Positions 1 through 10,577 of a stretch of 64,000 nucleotides of DNA are shown piece by piece. Source of the DNA: Elusimicrobiota bacterium (GTDB lineage: Bacteria; Elusimicrobiota; Elusimicrobia; UBA1565; UBA9628); the NCBI GenBank assembly GCA_016194705.1, contig JACQAZ010000032.1, positions 1-64,000 on the forward strand. The letters run 5' to 3'. A program made the translations under genes and the position numbers. Numbering within the stretch: position 1 is the first letter of the stretch; the number at the start of each line of letters is the position of its first letter. Below the pieces are notes generated by a model that worked only from the letters and a program-made list of their open reading frames with translations, searched no databases and was not told the origin of the DNA.

Positions 1-1
1 C

Positions 2-1496
<1,495 letters not shown>

Positions 1497-1504
<8 letters not shown>

Positions 1505-2315
1505 GGTCACCGTCGGCAAGGTCGTCTTCGACAACAACGGTCCGCTGGCCTTCATCGCGGGCCCCTGCGCGCTCGAATCGGAGGCGTTCCTTCGCAAGGT
1601 AGGCCGCCGGCTCAAGGACGATTTCGGAAAGCTCGGGATTCCCTTCGTGCTCAAGTGCTCCTTCGACAAGGCCAACCGCACCTCGCTCTCCTCGTACCGC
1701 GGGCCCGGCCTCGAGAAGGGCCTCGAGATCCTGGGCCGCGTCGGCGCGGAACTCAAGGTGCCGGTTCTGACCGACGTGCACGAGCCCGCCCAGGCGGAGC
1801 TCGCCGCCCGCTACGTCGACGTCCTTCAAGTCCCAGCCTTCCTCTGCCGTCAGACCGATCTCCTGCTGGCCTGCGGCCGCACGGGCAAGCCCGTCAACAT
1901 CAAGAAGGGCCAGTTCCTTTCGCCCTGGGACATCAAGAACGCCATCCGCAAGGTCGAATCGACGGGCAACCGCAGAATCCTGGTCACGGAGCGTGGAACT
2001 TCTTTCGGCTACGGGAACCTAATCGTGGACATGCGCTCTTTCGAGATCATGCGATCCTTCGGCTACCCCGTCGTTTACGACGCCACTCACTCCGTCCAGC
2101 TTCCGGGCGGCCTGGGCAGCGCCACCGATGGGCAGCGCCAATACGCAGTTCCCCTCTCGCGCGGGGCGGTCGCGGTCGGGGTCGCGGGCCTTTTCTTGGA
2201 GGTCCATCCTAATCCAAAAAACGCGCTGTCCGATGGTCCGAATTCGCTTTTCCTGAAGGACGTCCCGGGCTTCGTGCGCCAGGCCCGCGCCATCGACGCT
2301 TTGGTCAAGAGGTGA
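1497..2315 (+). CDS. kdsA: 3-deoxy-8-phosphooctulonate (KDO-8-P) synthase
   Basis: Condenses phosphoenolpyruvate with arabinose 5-phosphate to KDO 8-phosphate, the committed step to the inner-core sugar of LPS. The 272-residue protein shows FIAGPCALES, SFDKANRTS, TDVHEP, PAFLCRQTDLL, NIKKGQFLSPWD, TERGTSFGYGN and DATHSVQLPGG. The Cys in GPCALES marks the metal-dependent class (Aquifex type); the E. coli type has Asn there. ATG 1497 (MPKVTVGK) was preferred to upstream in-frame codons because homology starts there; it overlaps pyrG by 8 bp. Presence of this gene indicates an LPS-containing outer membrane. Confidence 0.97.
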
Positions 2316-2322
2316 GCGAAAA

Positions 2323-2640
2323 ATGAAATGCCTGAATTGCGGCCAAGAGAACAAGGACACGGCCAAGGCCTGCCGGAAATGCTCGCGGGACCTCACGATC
2401 CCGCCGGCGTGGTTCCCCGACGCGCAGTGGCACTTGCGGACCCTCGGAATAATCTACGCCCTGGTCGTCGTCTTCTACTTCGGCGTCAGCGCGGCCCTCA
2501 AGACCTTGCCCCGGCCCTACAACATCCGCAAGATCCCCATCGAGATGACTCCCTGGCTGCGCAAGGGTGAGAAATTCCTGCCTGAAGATTCGCTCAAGGC
2601 TCCCCCCCCGGCCGCCGAGGAGACCGGATCGCCGCGATGA
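2323..2640 (+). CDS. zinc-ribbon single-pass membrane protein
   Basis: A 105-residue protein of unknown function. It begins with a zinc ribbon made of two CxxC knuckles (CLNCGQ and CRKCSR, residues 3-22), followed by one hydrophobic segment (about residues 40-62, IIYALVVVFYFGV). The soluble tail ends in a Pro/Ala-rich stretch. It lies 7 bp after kdsA and its stop overlaps the lptC start (ATGA), so it belongs to the LPS biosynthesis and export operon. A role in membrane anchoring of that operon's products is only a guess from position. Confidence 0.8.
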   Translation: MKCLNCGQENKDTAKACRKCSRDLTIPPAWFPDAQWHLRTLGIIYALVVVFYFGVSAALKTLPRPYNIRKIPIEMTPWLRKGEKFLPEDSLKAPPPAAEETGSPR

Positions 2641-3146
2641 GGACGTCCCTGGCGCTGTTCCTCGCGGCTCTGGCCGCTTGCCGCAACGCCGCAGCGCCCG
2701 AGGCCCAAGAGCCCCACCAGAATTTGGATGCCTTCACGCTCGAACAGTCGGAACTCGGAAGCCCCGCCTGGGCGCTCAAGGCGGAGACCGCCGTTCTCAA
2801 GGAGGAGAAGCGCCAAGCGCTGCTGACCAGGCCCCACATGGAGTTCTTCAAGAAATCGCGCGTCGTCACGCGCCTGAGCGCCGACGGCGGGGAGATCAAC
2901 ATCGACACCGCCGACCTTCACCTCTCGGGCTCGGTCGTCGTCACCTCCGTCGAGGACAACTCCGTGGTCAAGACCCAGGCCCTCGATTATTCCTCGCAGA
3001 AAAAGAAATTTTTCACGGACACCGAGGTCGTGGTGACTCGCCCCGGGGGAATGCTGCGCGGCCGCGGGCTCGAGGCCAATCCCGATCTCTCCGAGATCCG
3101 CATCTTCCACCAGACTTCCGTCGTGGACGGCCAGCCTCCGCAATGA
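2637..3146 (+). CDS. lptC: LPS export periplasmic protein LptC
   Basis: Inner-membrane-attached bridge protein that hands LPS from the LptBFG transporter to LptA. The 169-residue product has an N-terminal signal with a lipobox-like LAAC at residues 12-15, so it may be a lipoprotein rather than the usual single-pass form. The beta-jellyroll region carries repeats typical of LptC/LptA folds (STVE/SGSVVVTS, DTEVVVTRPGGMLRGRGLEA). It is joined by 4-bp ATGA overlaps to the zinc-ribbon gene upstream and to lptA downstream. Assignment rests on fold pattern plus operon position next to lptA and lptB. Confidence 0.85.
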   Translation: MRTSLALFLAALAACRNAAAPEAQEPHQNLDAFTLEQSELGSPAWALKAETAVLKEEKRQALLTRPHMEFFKKSRVVTRLSADGGEINIDTADLHLSGSVVVTSVEDNSVVKTQALDYSSQKKKFFTDTEVVVTRPGGMLRGRGLEANPDLSEIRIFHQTSVVDGQPPQ

Positions 3147-3853
3147 CGCCGATCTTGCTCGTCTTGCTGCTCGCCTTGCGGGCGCCCGCCCAGGCCGCCG
3201 GCCCCGTCGCGGGTTCGGTGGTCTCCAGCAAGGAATGGAAGGTTCGCCGCGGCGCCGAGAAGGAGGAGGAGTTCATCGGCGACGTGCGCTATCGCAGCGG
3301 CAGGACGATCTTCACCTCCGACTGGGCCCTGTTCAAGCACGCCACCCAGGCCTGGCAGGCCAAGGGCAAGGTGCGCGTCGAGAGCCTGCTCGAGGACGGG
3401 GATTCCATGGCGGCCCAGGGCGACCAGGCGGTCTTCAGCCAACAGACCGAGAAGGGAGGCTTGACCGGCAAGGACGGAGTCGAGTTCACGCGCACGCCCC
3501 GCGACGAGGAGCCCGACCACGGCCGCTCCGCGCGGCTCGAGTGGGAAGGGAAAAACCGCGTTGCGGCCGTCGACGGGGTCCGTCTGTGGGGGCCGCGCCT
3601 CGAAGCTTGGGCCGACCGCGCCGATTACGACCGCTTCAGCGGGGACCTCAAACTCTCAGGGCACCGTCCCGTGCTGCTCAAGCTGCCGGGCTTCGACGAG
3701 TCGAGTTCCGATTGGGTGGGGGCTCTGCAGGGCGACAGCGTCAACGCCTACCAGAATCCGCGCCGCCTGACCGCCGACGGGAAGGCGCGGGGCTGGCTCG
3801 ATTTCACCGAAAAGAGGGCGCATCCGAAGCCCGTCGAGGAGCCCGAACGATGA
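3143..3853 (+). CDS. lptA: LptA/OstA-like periplasmic LPS transport protein
   Basis: Periplasmic protein proposed to form the LPS bridge between LptC and the outer-membrane LptD. The 236-residue protein starts with a Sec signal (MTPILLVLLLALRAPAQAAG) and continues with OstA-type beta repeats (EFIGDVRYRSG, AKGKVRVESL, LTGKDGVEFTR, LKLSGHRPVLL). ATG 3143 overlaps the lptC stop by 4 bp; the reading frame is open further upstream, but that part is antisense-like low-complexity translation and lacks the signal peptide. Sequence conservation of LptA is low, so the name depends partly on lying between lptC and lptB. Confidence 0.82.
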   Translation: MTPILLVLLLALRAPAQAAGPVAGSVVSSKEWKVRRGAEKEEEFIGDVRYRSGRTIFTSDWALFKHATQAWQAKGKVRVESLLEDGDSMAAQGDQAVFSQQTEKGGLTGKDGVEFTRTPRDEEPDHGRSARLEWEGKNRVAAVDGVRLWGPRLEAWADRADYDRFSGDLKLSGHRPVLLKLPGFDESSSDWVGALQGDSVNAYQNPRRLTADGKARGWLDFTEKRAHPKPVEEPER

Positions 3854-4569
3854 GACTGGCGGCCACCGAGATCCACAAGACCTACGGCGAGCGCAAGGTC
3901 GTCAAAGGCCTCTCGTTGGAGGTCAACTCCGGAGAGATCGTCGGTCTCCTCGGCCCCAACGGAGCCGGCAAGACGACCACGTTCTACAGCCTCGCGGGCT
4001 TCATCAGGCCGGAAGCCGGCCGCATCCTCATCGACGGCGACAACGTCACGGCTCTGCCGATGTACGCGCGCGCGCGCCGCGGCCTGGGCTACCTGGCGCA
4101 GGAGCCGACCGTGTTCAAGGGCCTGAGCGTCGAGCAGAACCTGCGCGCGGTGCTCGAGCGCACGATCACCAGCCGCATCCAGCAGATGCGCAAGGTCAAG
4201 GAACTGCTCGAGGAGTTCGGCCTCTGGGACATGCGTCATCAGCCGGCCTGGACCCTTTCGGGCGGAGAGAAGCGGCGGCTCGAGGTCGCCCGCGCCATGA
4301 TCCACAATCCCAAGATCATCATGCTCGACGAGCCCTTCGTCGGCATCGATCCGATCACGGTCGGCGAACTCAAGAAGATGATCAAGAAGCTTTGCGCGCA
4401 GGGCATCGGCGTCCTGATCACGGACCACAACGTGCGCGAGACCTTGCCCATCATCGAGCGAGCCTACCTGATCTACGACGGGAAGATCCTCGTCGAGGGC
4501 GACTCCAAGCGCCTCCTTGATGATCCCAAGGCGCGCTCGCTGTACCTCGGCGAGGACTTCAAGATCTGA
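3850..4569 (+). CDS. lptB: LPS export ABC transporter ATPase LptB
   Basis: Cytoplasmic ATPase that powers LPS extraction from the inner membrane together with LptF and LptG (not in this window). The 239-residue protein has Walker A GPNGAGKTT, Q-loop YLAQEPTVF, signature LSGGEKRR, Walker B IIMLDEPFVGIDP and the switch His in ITDHNV. These and the SVEQNLRAVLE region match LptB closely. ATG 3850 overlaps the lptA stop by 4 bp. It is the last gene of the operon; the next gene converges 12 bp downstream. Confidence 0.97.
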   Translation: MRLAATEIHKTYGERKVVKGLSLEVNSGEIVGLLGPNGAGKTTTFYSLAGFIRPEAGRILIDGDNVTALPMYARARRGLGYLAQEPTVFKGLSVEQNLRAVLERTITSRIQQMRKVKELLEEFGLWDMRHQPAWTLSGGEKRRLEVARAMIHNPKIIMLDEPFVGIDPITVGELKKMIKKLCAQGIGVLITDHNVRETLPIIERAYLIYDGKILVEGDSKRLLDDPKARSLYLGEDFKI

Positions 4570-4581
4570 GGGGCTAAGCCC

Positions 4582-5556
4582 TCAGGTGAAGATCTCGACG
4601 TAGGTGCGCAGACCCGCGCTTCGCGCCCTGCGATAGGCTCTCGCGAAAAGCCGATCCGCCGCGGCGCTCTTTCCGCGAGCGTGCTCGAGGCCCGCCAGCG
4701 CGGCTTCGGTCAGCGCCAGACCGCGCTGCTCGCGGCCGCCCGCGAACCCCTTCAGGGCCCGCCCGAACCTGCCCTCGGCGCGGGCGAGCTCTCCCCTATG
4801 CAGGGCGATCTTGCCTAGCCCCCAATCGACGTAAGCCAGATCGACCGCGTCGCCGAGGCTCGAATACAAGCGGTGGGAGCGTTCGTAATGGCTCTGGGCC
4901 TCCTGCCAGAGACCGAGTTGGCGCAGGGCGTTGGCCAACCCGCAATGCGCATAGGCCTTGCCGAACACATCGTCGCTGCCCTTAAGCCGGCGTCCGGCCT
5001 CAGAGTAATATTTCCGCGACTCTTCCAGTCGGCCGGCGATGCGGGTGACTCCGCCCAAGCCGAAAAGCGCGTAGACCTGCCCCGAAATATCCTTAGCGCG
5101 TCTAGCGGCCGAGAGAGAAGAATGAAAATCGTGCTCCGCGCCTTTCAAGTCTCCCGAGAACCGTCGGGCTCCGCCCATCGCCCAAAGCACGAAGCCGACG
5201 CCGGCCCAATCCTCCTCGCGCTGGAAGCGTCTCAAAAAGGCTCCGAGCTTTTCGAGACTCTTCGCGTAGAGGCCTTCGGCCCGGTCGACCAAAGCGTCTT
5301 CCAAGGCGAAGCGTTGACGATACTCGCCGGTCCCGAGCTCCGCAGCAAGGCGCGCGCCCCGTTGGAGCAGCTTGCGCGCCTGGGGGGCCGAGCCAAGACT
5401 CCGGTGCACGCTGGCCAAACCAAGGCAGGATTCAATCCAAAGCTCGGGGTCCCGGCGGGCCGGCGACTTCAGCACCTTCCTATATAATGCGGCCGCGCGG
5501 TCGAAATACCCCCGCTCGCGCAGGCGTTCGGCGGCGTGAAAATCCCGTTCGCTCAT
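4582..5556 (-). CDS. tetratricopeptide-repeat protein
   Basis: A 324-residue protein made almost entirely of TPR-like helical pairs, for example ARDFDRAAALYRKVL-type and GDLKGAEHDFHSSLSAARR repeats along its length. There is no signal peptide, so it is probably cytoplasmic. TPR proteins are scaffolds; no catalytic domain is visible and the partner is unknown. It is monocistronic, converging with lptB. A perfect TATAAT lies 7 bases before the ATG, leaving room for almost no 5' leader. Confidence 0.8.
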   Translation of the reverse strand: MSERDFHAAERLRERGYFDRAAALYRKVLKSPARRDPELWIESCLGLASVHRSLGSAPQARKLLQRGARLAAELGTGEYRQRFALEDALVDRAEGLYAKSLEKLGAFLRRFQREEDWAGVGFVLWAMGGARRFSGDLKGAEHDFHSSLSAARRAKDISGQVYALFGLGGVTRIAGRLEESRKYYSEAGRRLKGSDDVFGKAYAHCGLANALRQLGLWQEAQSHYERSHRLYSSLGDAVDLAYVDWGLGKIALHRGELARAEGRFGRALKGFAGGREQRGLALTEAALAGLEHARGKSAAADRLFARAYRRARSAGLRTYVEIFT

Positions 5557-5569
5557 CCCAGCGATTATA
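5557..5569 (-). promoter_or_regulatory. -10 box directly before the TPR gene (leaderless type)
   Basis: On the minus strand TATAAT (5569-5564) is followed by only seven bases before ATG 5556, and no Shine-Dalgarno sequence fits in the gap. A transcript started from this box would begin at or next to the start codon. No convincing -35 box was found. Confidence 0.45.
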
Positions 5570-5582
5570 GGTTATTGCCCGA

Positions 5583-7025
5583 TCACCGCGACAGGCGGCG
5601 GCCCAAGTCCGCCGCGAGCCAAGCGGTTCCGGCGAGCGCCGCGGCGGCGGCCACCGCGCGCAGAGGGACCGGCAGCCGCCCCAAGCCTCCGGCGTCGGCG
5701 AGGAGCTGGGCCGCCGGGTGGAGGCTCCACCACCACGCTTGGGCTTGCTGTACTTCATACGAAAACGAGCCGGGCCAATTGAGATAGGCGCCCAAGGCTC
5801 CCACAAGGATGGAGAAGGCTCCCGCCGCGGCGAAGACCGCTAGCCGCGGTCCCTTCCCGCGCATGACCCCCTCGAGGTCGGCGCAGAAAAATAGAAGGAT
5901 CGTCGCAGCTCCCGAGAGGTAGCGGGGACCGTAGGTCATCCCGGCGGTCCAATAGCCGTAAGACGAGACCAGCACCCAGCTCGCCGCGCATGAGGCCAGC
6001 AGCCACACAGCGGCGCCGCGAAGGCGCAGGGCCCCCCAGATACCGAAGAGCGCCGCCGGGCAGAAGAACAACAGGCCGCGCGTCGGGCTGAGCAAAAGGC
6101 CGAGCAAGGCCTCGGGCTTGACGCCCGAGAAGGCGTGGGCGTGAAACTGCATCTCCGGCGGCTCGAGCCGTCCGGTGTAATGCAGCCAATAGGCGGCGAG
6201 CAGCCCCAGGGGCGCCGCCGCGCCCATCAGAAACCGGGGCAGGCGCCGCGGCTCGTGGAAGATCAGATAACACCCCGCGGCCGTCGCAAACAGCGCCGTG
6301 TCGGGCCTCGCGCCCGCGGCCAGCCCGAACCCGAAGCCCGAAAGCCAGTCGGCGCCGTCAAAAAGGCCGAGCAGACCGAGGGCCAAGCCGAGTTGGGCGG
6401 GGCCGTGCTCCCAAAGACCTTGGCTCGCGACGCTCAACGAAAAGCAGCTCAGGGCGTAGAAGGATGCGACGGCCAGCGCCCAGCGCGCCGAGCACCGGCG
6501 TTTCACGCCGAGATAGAAGACCGAAGCGGATGCGGCCGTCATGAGGGAAGCGCTCACCTTGGAAAGGTTGTGCAGGGACTGGTCGGTCAGACTCGCCCCG
6601 CAAAGAATGGGAAGGAGATAGAGCGGCGAGGCGAGCACTCCGGGCACGATCGAGAACAGGCTCAGCTTGCGGCCGCCGGCCTCGACCACGAAATCCTTCC
6701 ATTTCCCGGTCAGCCAGGGGTCGATGACGGGGTCCAGCGCCAAAGTCCCGTGCTTGAGGATCGCGATAGGCAGGATCGAGGCCGGCGTGTCGTCGCCGCC
6801 GCGCCACCGGAAAGTCGACAGATACACCGCCAGCGCTGCGAAGAAGACCGTGCCGTGGGCGTTCCTGTCCCAAAAACCGATGGGATCGCACAGGTAGGAG
6901 CTCCAGAGCATGGCCAGGCTCAGAAGGAACGCGGGCGTCCAGGCGACGCCTCCTTGGGACAGCGCAACGACGAGCCAAAGGCCCGCAAGCCACGCCGTCA
7001 GGACGGCCATCGACCTCTGGGGCAT
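5583..7025 (-). CDS. polytopic membrane protein, glycosyltransferase-C-like
   Basis: A 480-residue integral membrane protein with about ten or more hydrophobic segments. The pattern (long membrane stretches, a loop with VIDPWLTGKWKDF after the second segment, HGPAQLGLALGL and MTYGPRYLSGA near the C-terminal half) resembles uncharacterised mannosyl/arabinosyl-type GT-C membrane proteins that use polyprenyl-phosphate sugars, but I cannot identify catalytic residues with certainty. TACTAT sits 9 bases upstream of ATG 7025, in a 28-bp spacer shared with the divergent ceramidase-like gene. Function unknown; membrane topology is the firm part. Confidence 0.72.
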   Translation of the reverse strand: MPQRSMAVLTAWLAGLWLVVALSQGGVAWTPAFLLSLAMLWSSYLCDPIGFWDRNAHGTVFFAALAVYLSTFRWRGGDDTPASILPIAILKHGTLALDPVIDPWLTGKWKDFVVEAGGRKLSLFSIVPGVLASPLYLLPILCGASLTDQSLHNLSKVSASLMTAASASVFYLGVKRRCSARWALAVASFYALSCFSLSVASQGLWEHGPAQLGLALGLLGLFDGADWLSGFGFGLAAGARPDTALFATAAGCYLIFHEPRRLPRFLMGAAAPLGLLAAYWLHYTGRLEPPEMQFHAHAFSGVKPEALLGLLLSPTRGLLFFCPAALFGIWGALRLRGAAVWLLASCAASWVLVSSYGYWTAGMTYGPRYLSGAATILLFFCADLEGVMRGKGPRLAVFAAAGAFSILVGALGAYLNWPGSFSYEVQQAQAWWWSLHPAAQLLADAGGLGRLPVPLRAVAAAAALAGTAWLAADLGRRLSR

Positions 7026-7053
7026 CGGGCATTTATAGTATATTTACGCAGAG
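7026..7053. promoter_or_regulatory. compact divergent promoter with two leaderless-type -10 boxes
   Basis: Only 28 bp separate two divergent start codons. On the minus strand TACTAT (7040-7035) lies 9 bases before ATG 7025; on the plus strand TATATT (7039-7044) lies 9 bases before ATG 7054. The two boxes overlap. No -35 or ribosome-binding site can fit on either side except inside the opposite gene. Confidence 0.45.
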
Positions 7054-8499
7054 ATGGTCTTCACGGCGCTGCTGCTGCAACTGACGGCGAGCCTCGCGGG
7101 AGCGCACGGCTTCCGCGTCGCCGCCGGCAAGGCCGACATCACTCCGGACCTCAGGACCGAGACGACCTGGATGGCGGGCTACGGCGCGTCGGGCCGCCGG
7201 CCCACGGGTGTCCACGATCCGTTCTACGCGCGGGCTCTCGTGGTCTCCGACGAAGACAAGACCGTGGCTTTGGTCGCCTTGGACAACATCGGCACCTTCC
7301 GCGAGGACGTCGAGGCGATCCGACGCGAGCTGGGCTGGACCGGCGGCAAGAAGTATCTCTTCCTCGCCGCGACGCACACGCACTCCGGACCCGACACCGA
7401 GGGGCTCTGGGGCCGCTTTCCGGCCGTGTCGGGCGTCGACGCGCGCTACCATTCCCGCATGCTCAAGACGGTCGTCGAGCTCGTGCGCGGACTATCCGCG
7501 CGACTGGAGCCCGCGCGGCTCTCGGCCGCGAGGGCCGACGTCGAGCCGCACGGCCTCTGCAGGGACTCTCGCGACCCGGTCGTCATCGACCCGGAGCTCG
7601 ACGCCGTCCAGTTCCTGCGCGACGACGGCAAGTCCTTGGGGACGCTCGTTCGCTGGTCCTGCCATCCCGAGGTCATGGAGCGGGGCAACCGGGAGCTCAC
7701 CCCCGACTTCCCGGGGGCCCTGTGCGCGCGCGTCGAAGCCAAGACGGGCGGCCCCTGCGTCTACTTCTCGGGAGCGATCGGCGGCATGATGACGCCCGAC
7801 GTCGACCATTCCAAGGGGACGCGGCATGAGTTCGCCGAAGTCAAGCGCGTCGGCGAGCGCGTCGCCGACCTCGCCCTGGCCGCCTTCCGGAAGGAAAGAA
7901 TCGAGGCCTCCGGCGGCCCAGTCGGCTTCGAGTCCCGCATCGTGCGCGTGCCCGTCGAGAACTCGCGCTACCTGATTTTCCTGCCGAACCTTGTCTTCGG
8001 CCACAAGCTTTTCCACGCCGACGGGCGGCCGATGGGCGCCTTGAGCCCCTACTGGCTCTCGCTTCGGCATCTGATGTCCTTCCCCCTTCCCGACGCCCTC
8101 AGGCCTCGGGTCGAGACGGAGGTCTCGCTCGTGCGCCTGGGGCCGGTCCAGCTGCTCGGCATACCGGGGGAGCTGTTGCCGGAGCTGGCCATCGGCGGCT
8201 ACGACGGGCGCTACCGCTTCGGGTATCCGCTCGTCGATCCCTCGAATCCGAATCCGCCCGACCTCAAGCGCGCCCCCAAGGGGCCCTACCTGCGCGAGAA
8301 GCTCAAATCGAGGTCCGGGATCATCGTCGGCCTTGCCAACGACCATCTCGGCTACATCATCCCGGCCTACGATTTCCAGGTCGCTCATAACCGCAGCATG
8401 GAGCCCCACGTTGCCGGGACCCACTACGAGGAGACCAATTCCGTCGGGCCGTCCGCGACCGCGATCATCTTGAAGGCCTGCGACGAGCTCCTGAAGTGA
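7054..8499 (+). CDS. neutral/alkaline ceramidase-family secreted hydrolase
   Basis: Secreted amidohydrolase of the neutral ceramidase superfamily; true ceramidases split ceramide into fatty acid and sphingosine. The 481-residue protein has a signal peptide (first 17-19 residues), the hallmark AGKADITP near residue 24, the zinc-binding-like AATHTHSGPD around residue 110, and WSCHPEVM near 205. It lacks the C-terminal Ig-like domain of classical ceramidases (usual length 640 or more), and the nucleophile region reads GAIGGMMTPDV, not GDVSPN, so the substrate is uncertain. Its stop overlaps the GTG start of the hexosaminidase gene (GTGA), so the two are translationally coupled. Confidence 0.82.
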   Translation: MVFTALLLQLTASLAGAHGFRVAAGKADITPDLRTETTWMAGYGASGRRPTGVHDPFYARALVVSDEDKTVALVALDNIGTFREDVEAIRRELGWTGGKKYLFLAATHTHSGPDTEGLWGRFPAVSGVDARYHSRMLKTVVELVRGLSARLEPARLSAARADVEPHGLCRDSRDPVVIDPELDAVQFLRDDGKSLGTLVRWSCHPEVMERGNRELTPDFPGALCARVEAKTGGPCVYFSGAIGGMMTPDVDHSKGTRHEFAEVKRVGERVADLALAAFRKERIEASGGPVGFESRIVRVPVENSRYLIFLPNLVFGHKLFHADGRPMGALSPYWLSLRHLMSFPLPDALRPRVETEVSLVRLGPVQLLGIPGELLPELAIGGYDGRYRFGYPLVDPSNPNPPDLKRAPKGPYLREKLKSRSGIIVGLANDHLGYIIPAYDFQVAHNRSMEPHVAGTHYEETNSVGPSATAIILKACDELLK

Positions 8500-10577
8500 G
8501 GAGGGCCGCCGCCGCGCTCGCTCTGCTGGTCCTCTGCGGCCAGGCCCGGACCGCCGGCTTCCGATGGCGCGGAGTCCTCGAGGGGTTTTACGGCCGGCCC
8601 TGGACCTGGGAGCAGCGGAGCCGCATGGTCGACTGGATGGCGCGGCACGGCGACAACCTCTTCGTGATCGCGCCGAAGGACGACCCGCTTCTCAGGAAGG
8701 ACTGGCGCGAGCCCCTGACCGATGCTTACCTTTCTCAGCTCGCCAGGCTCCAGAAGCGCGCCAAGGCCGAGGGCGTGGCTCTCGCATGGAGCCTGAGCCC
8801 TCTCGGAGCCCGGCTCGACGATGCGACAGAAGCGGCCGCCGCCGCCGCGAAGTTCCGCGCGGTCCTGCGCTTGGGCCTGCGCAAGCTCGTCATCGCCTTC
8901 GACGACACGGACCCCGATCCGAGGCAGGTCGATTTCGCCGACCGCGTCCTGCGCGGCCTCGCGCCGGAATTTCCGGACCTCGAGATGACCGTCGTGCCGG
9001 CGCTGTATTGGAGCAAGGCCGCTCCATCGAAGTATTTCGACGCCGTCGCCGAAAGGCTCGATCCGCGGTTCCTAGTGGCCTGGACCGGGCCCGGGATCAT
9101 CCCCGAGACGATCACGAATGAGGAAGGCCGGCGCTTCCGGGCCTACATCCGCCACAAGCTGGTCTTGGGCGACAATTATCCCGTCCAAGACCGCCTCGTC
9201 GACGCGGGGCCTCTCTACCTCGGCCCTCTTCTGGGCCGCGACGCGGGCCTGGTCGATTCGCAGGAGGCCTTCGTCTCCAACGCAAGCCCGCTGGCCGAGG
9301 CCAGCAAACTGCCGCTGGCGACCGCGGCCGACTTCGCGCGCGATCCGGCGCGGTACGATCCCGAGAGATCGTGGCATGGCGCCATCAAGGAGCTTGGCGG
9401 ACCTGAAGGCGCCCACTGGCTCGAGCTGCTCGCGCGCGAATGTTCGACCTCGTGGATCTCCGACCCGGCGCCCGTTTGGATCCGGCGCGACACGATCGGC
9501 GCGGCCATCGAGCGGGATTGGTTCGACCGCGGCTCCGCGCCGCTTCGATCGCGGCTGCAGGAAATCGAAAGTCTTCCTCTGAAGCTCAAACCGGCGCTGC
9601 GCGCAAACCCTGGGCTTTACGATGAACTCGCCCCTTGGGTCGACAAGCTCTCCGCTCAGGCGCATTTCGCCGGAGGGGCTTTGCGATCCTCACGGCAGAA
9701 TCCCGCGATCGTGGCTGATCTGGCGCTGGATCGATTTCCTACCGGTCGACGCGGCGCCGCCGATCTGCGCGAGACTCTGGCCGCATTTGACGGCGGACTC
9801 GCCCAAGCCCTGAGCGTGCGCGGCACTCTGGGGGACCTGGGGGCCCTGGCAGGCCTCTTCCCTCCAAGCGAGGATCGGGGCTGGCCGGGCGGGCTGCTGC
9901 CGTGGTTCCACATTCTCGGCATGAGCGCGCAGCGCGCTCTAGCCTACACCTTGGTTTCGCGCAAGGCTCCTTTCGTGCCGGATCAGTGGTGGCGCTGGCG
10001 CATGCGCATGCGCATGGTCCCGCTCATCACGACCCGAGCCCTCTTGGACCATCACTTCGACCTCGTGGAGTCCTCCTGGATCTCCGCTCCCCCTCCAGCG
10101 GCGAAAATGGGCTGGCTCGGTCTATGGCTCTGGGCCGAGGGCTGGGTCCGGCACCGCGCCTTCCCCGTCACGCTCAAGGGACGGCTGGAGCGCTACCGCG
10201 CCACCCGGGACTCCAAGGAGCTCGACGAACTCTTCGGGTATCTGGAGGGACTCCCCGGCAGAGCCCGCGCGGCCGCCGGCCCGCGCCTGCCGCCCGAAGT
10301 CGAGCCCTGGTTGTTCAAGGTCGGCGAGTACGGGCGTGTGGGCAGGAAGTCTCTCGCGCTCGACCGGCTCGTCCGTTCCGGGGGCCGCATCTCCGACAAA
10401 CAACGGCAGGAGTGGGAGCGCGACCGGGAGCGCCTGCGCTCCTCAAACGGCTTGGAGCTGGCCGCCAGACTCAAGTACCGCCTCGACGCTTTCGTCACGT
10501 GGCGCAGGCTCCCGCAGGCCCAGCGCCCCAAGCAGTTTAGGGTCGAGTGGCCGGCTGACCCTGGCGATCTGTTCTGA
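8496..10577 (+). CDS. GH84-family beta-N-acetylglucosaminidase, secreted
   Basis: Glycoside hydrolase removing beta-linked N-acetylglucosamine or related sugars by substrate-assisted catalysis. The 693-residue product starts at GTG 8496, overlapping the upstream stop, and begins with a Sec signal (MRRAAAALALLVLCGQARTA). The catalytic barrel carries GVLEGFYGRPW (about residue 26), APKDD, the tandem catalytic acids in AFDDTDPDP (about residue 132), WTGPGIIPETIT and GDNYPVQD, all matching the O-GlcNAcase/NagJ family. The C-terminal 300 residues are helical and unassigned. Its last 41 bases overlap the convergent DUF218 gene. Confidence 0.92.
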   Translation: MRRAAAALALLVLCGQARTAGFRWRGVLEGFYGRPWTWEQRSRMVDWMARHGDNLFVIAPKDDPLLRKDWREPLTDAYLSQLARLQKRAKAEGVALAWSLSPLGARLDDATEAAAAAAKFRAVLRLGLRKLVIAFDDTDPDPRQVDFADRVLRGLAPEFPDLEMTVVPALYWSKAAPSKYFDAVAERLDPRFLVAWTGPGIIPETITNEEGRRFRAYIRHKLVLGDNYPVQDRLVDAGPLYLGPLLGRDAGLVDSQEAFVSNASPLAEASKLPLATAADFARDPARYDPERSWHGAIKELGGPEGAHWLELLARECSTSWISDPAPVWIRRDTIGAAIERDWFDRGSAPLRSRLQEIESLPLKLKPALRANPGLYDELAPWVDKLSAQAHFAGGALRSSRQNPAIVADLALDRFPTGRRGAADLRETLAAFDGGLAQALSVRGTLGDLGALAGLFPPSEDRGWPGGLLPWFHILGMSAQRALAYTLVSRKAPFVPDQWWRWRMRMRMVPLITTRALLDHHFDLVESSWISAPPPAAKMGWLGLWLWAEGWVRHRAFPVTLKGRLERYRATRDSKELDELFGYLEGLPGRARAAAGPRLPPEVEPWLFKVGEYGRVGRKSLALDRLVRSGGRISDKQRQEWERDRERLRSSNGLELAARLKYRLDAFVTWRRLPQAQRPKQFRVEWPADPGDLF

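Noticed and set aside
1655..2212. Long open frames antisense or out of frame to kdsA, pilB, the signalling kinases and others
   Set aside because: They are Arg/Pro/Ala-rich shadow translations typical of GC-rich genes, overlapped by clearly conserved proteins in the other frame.
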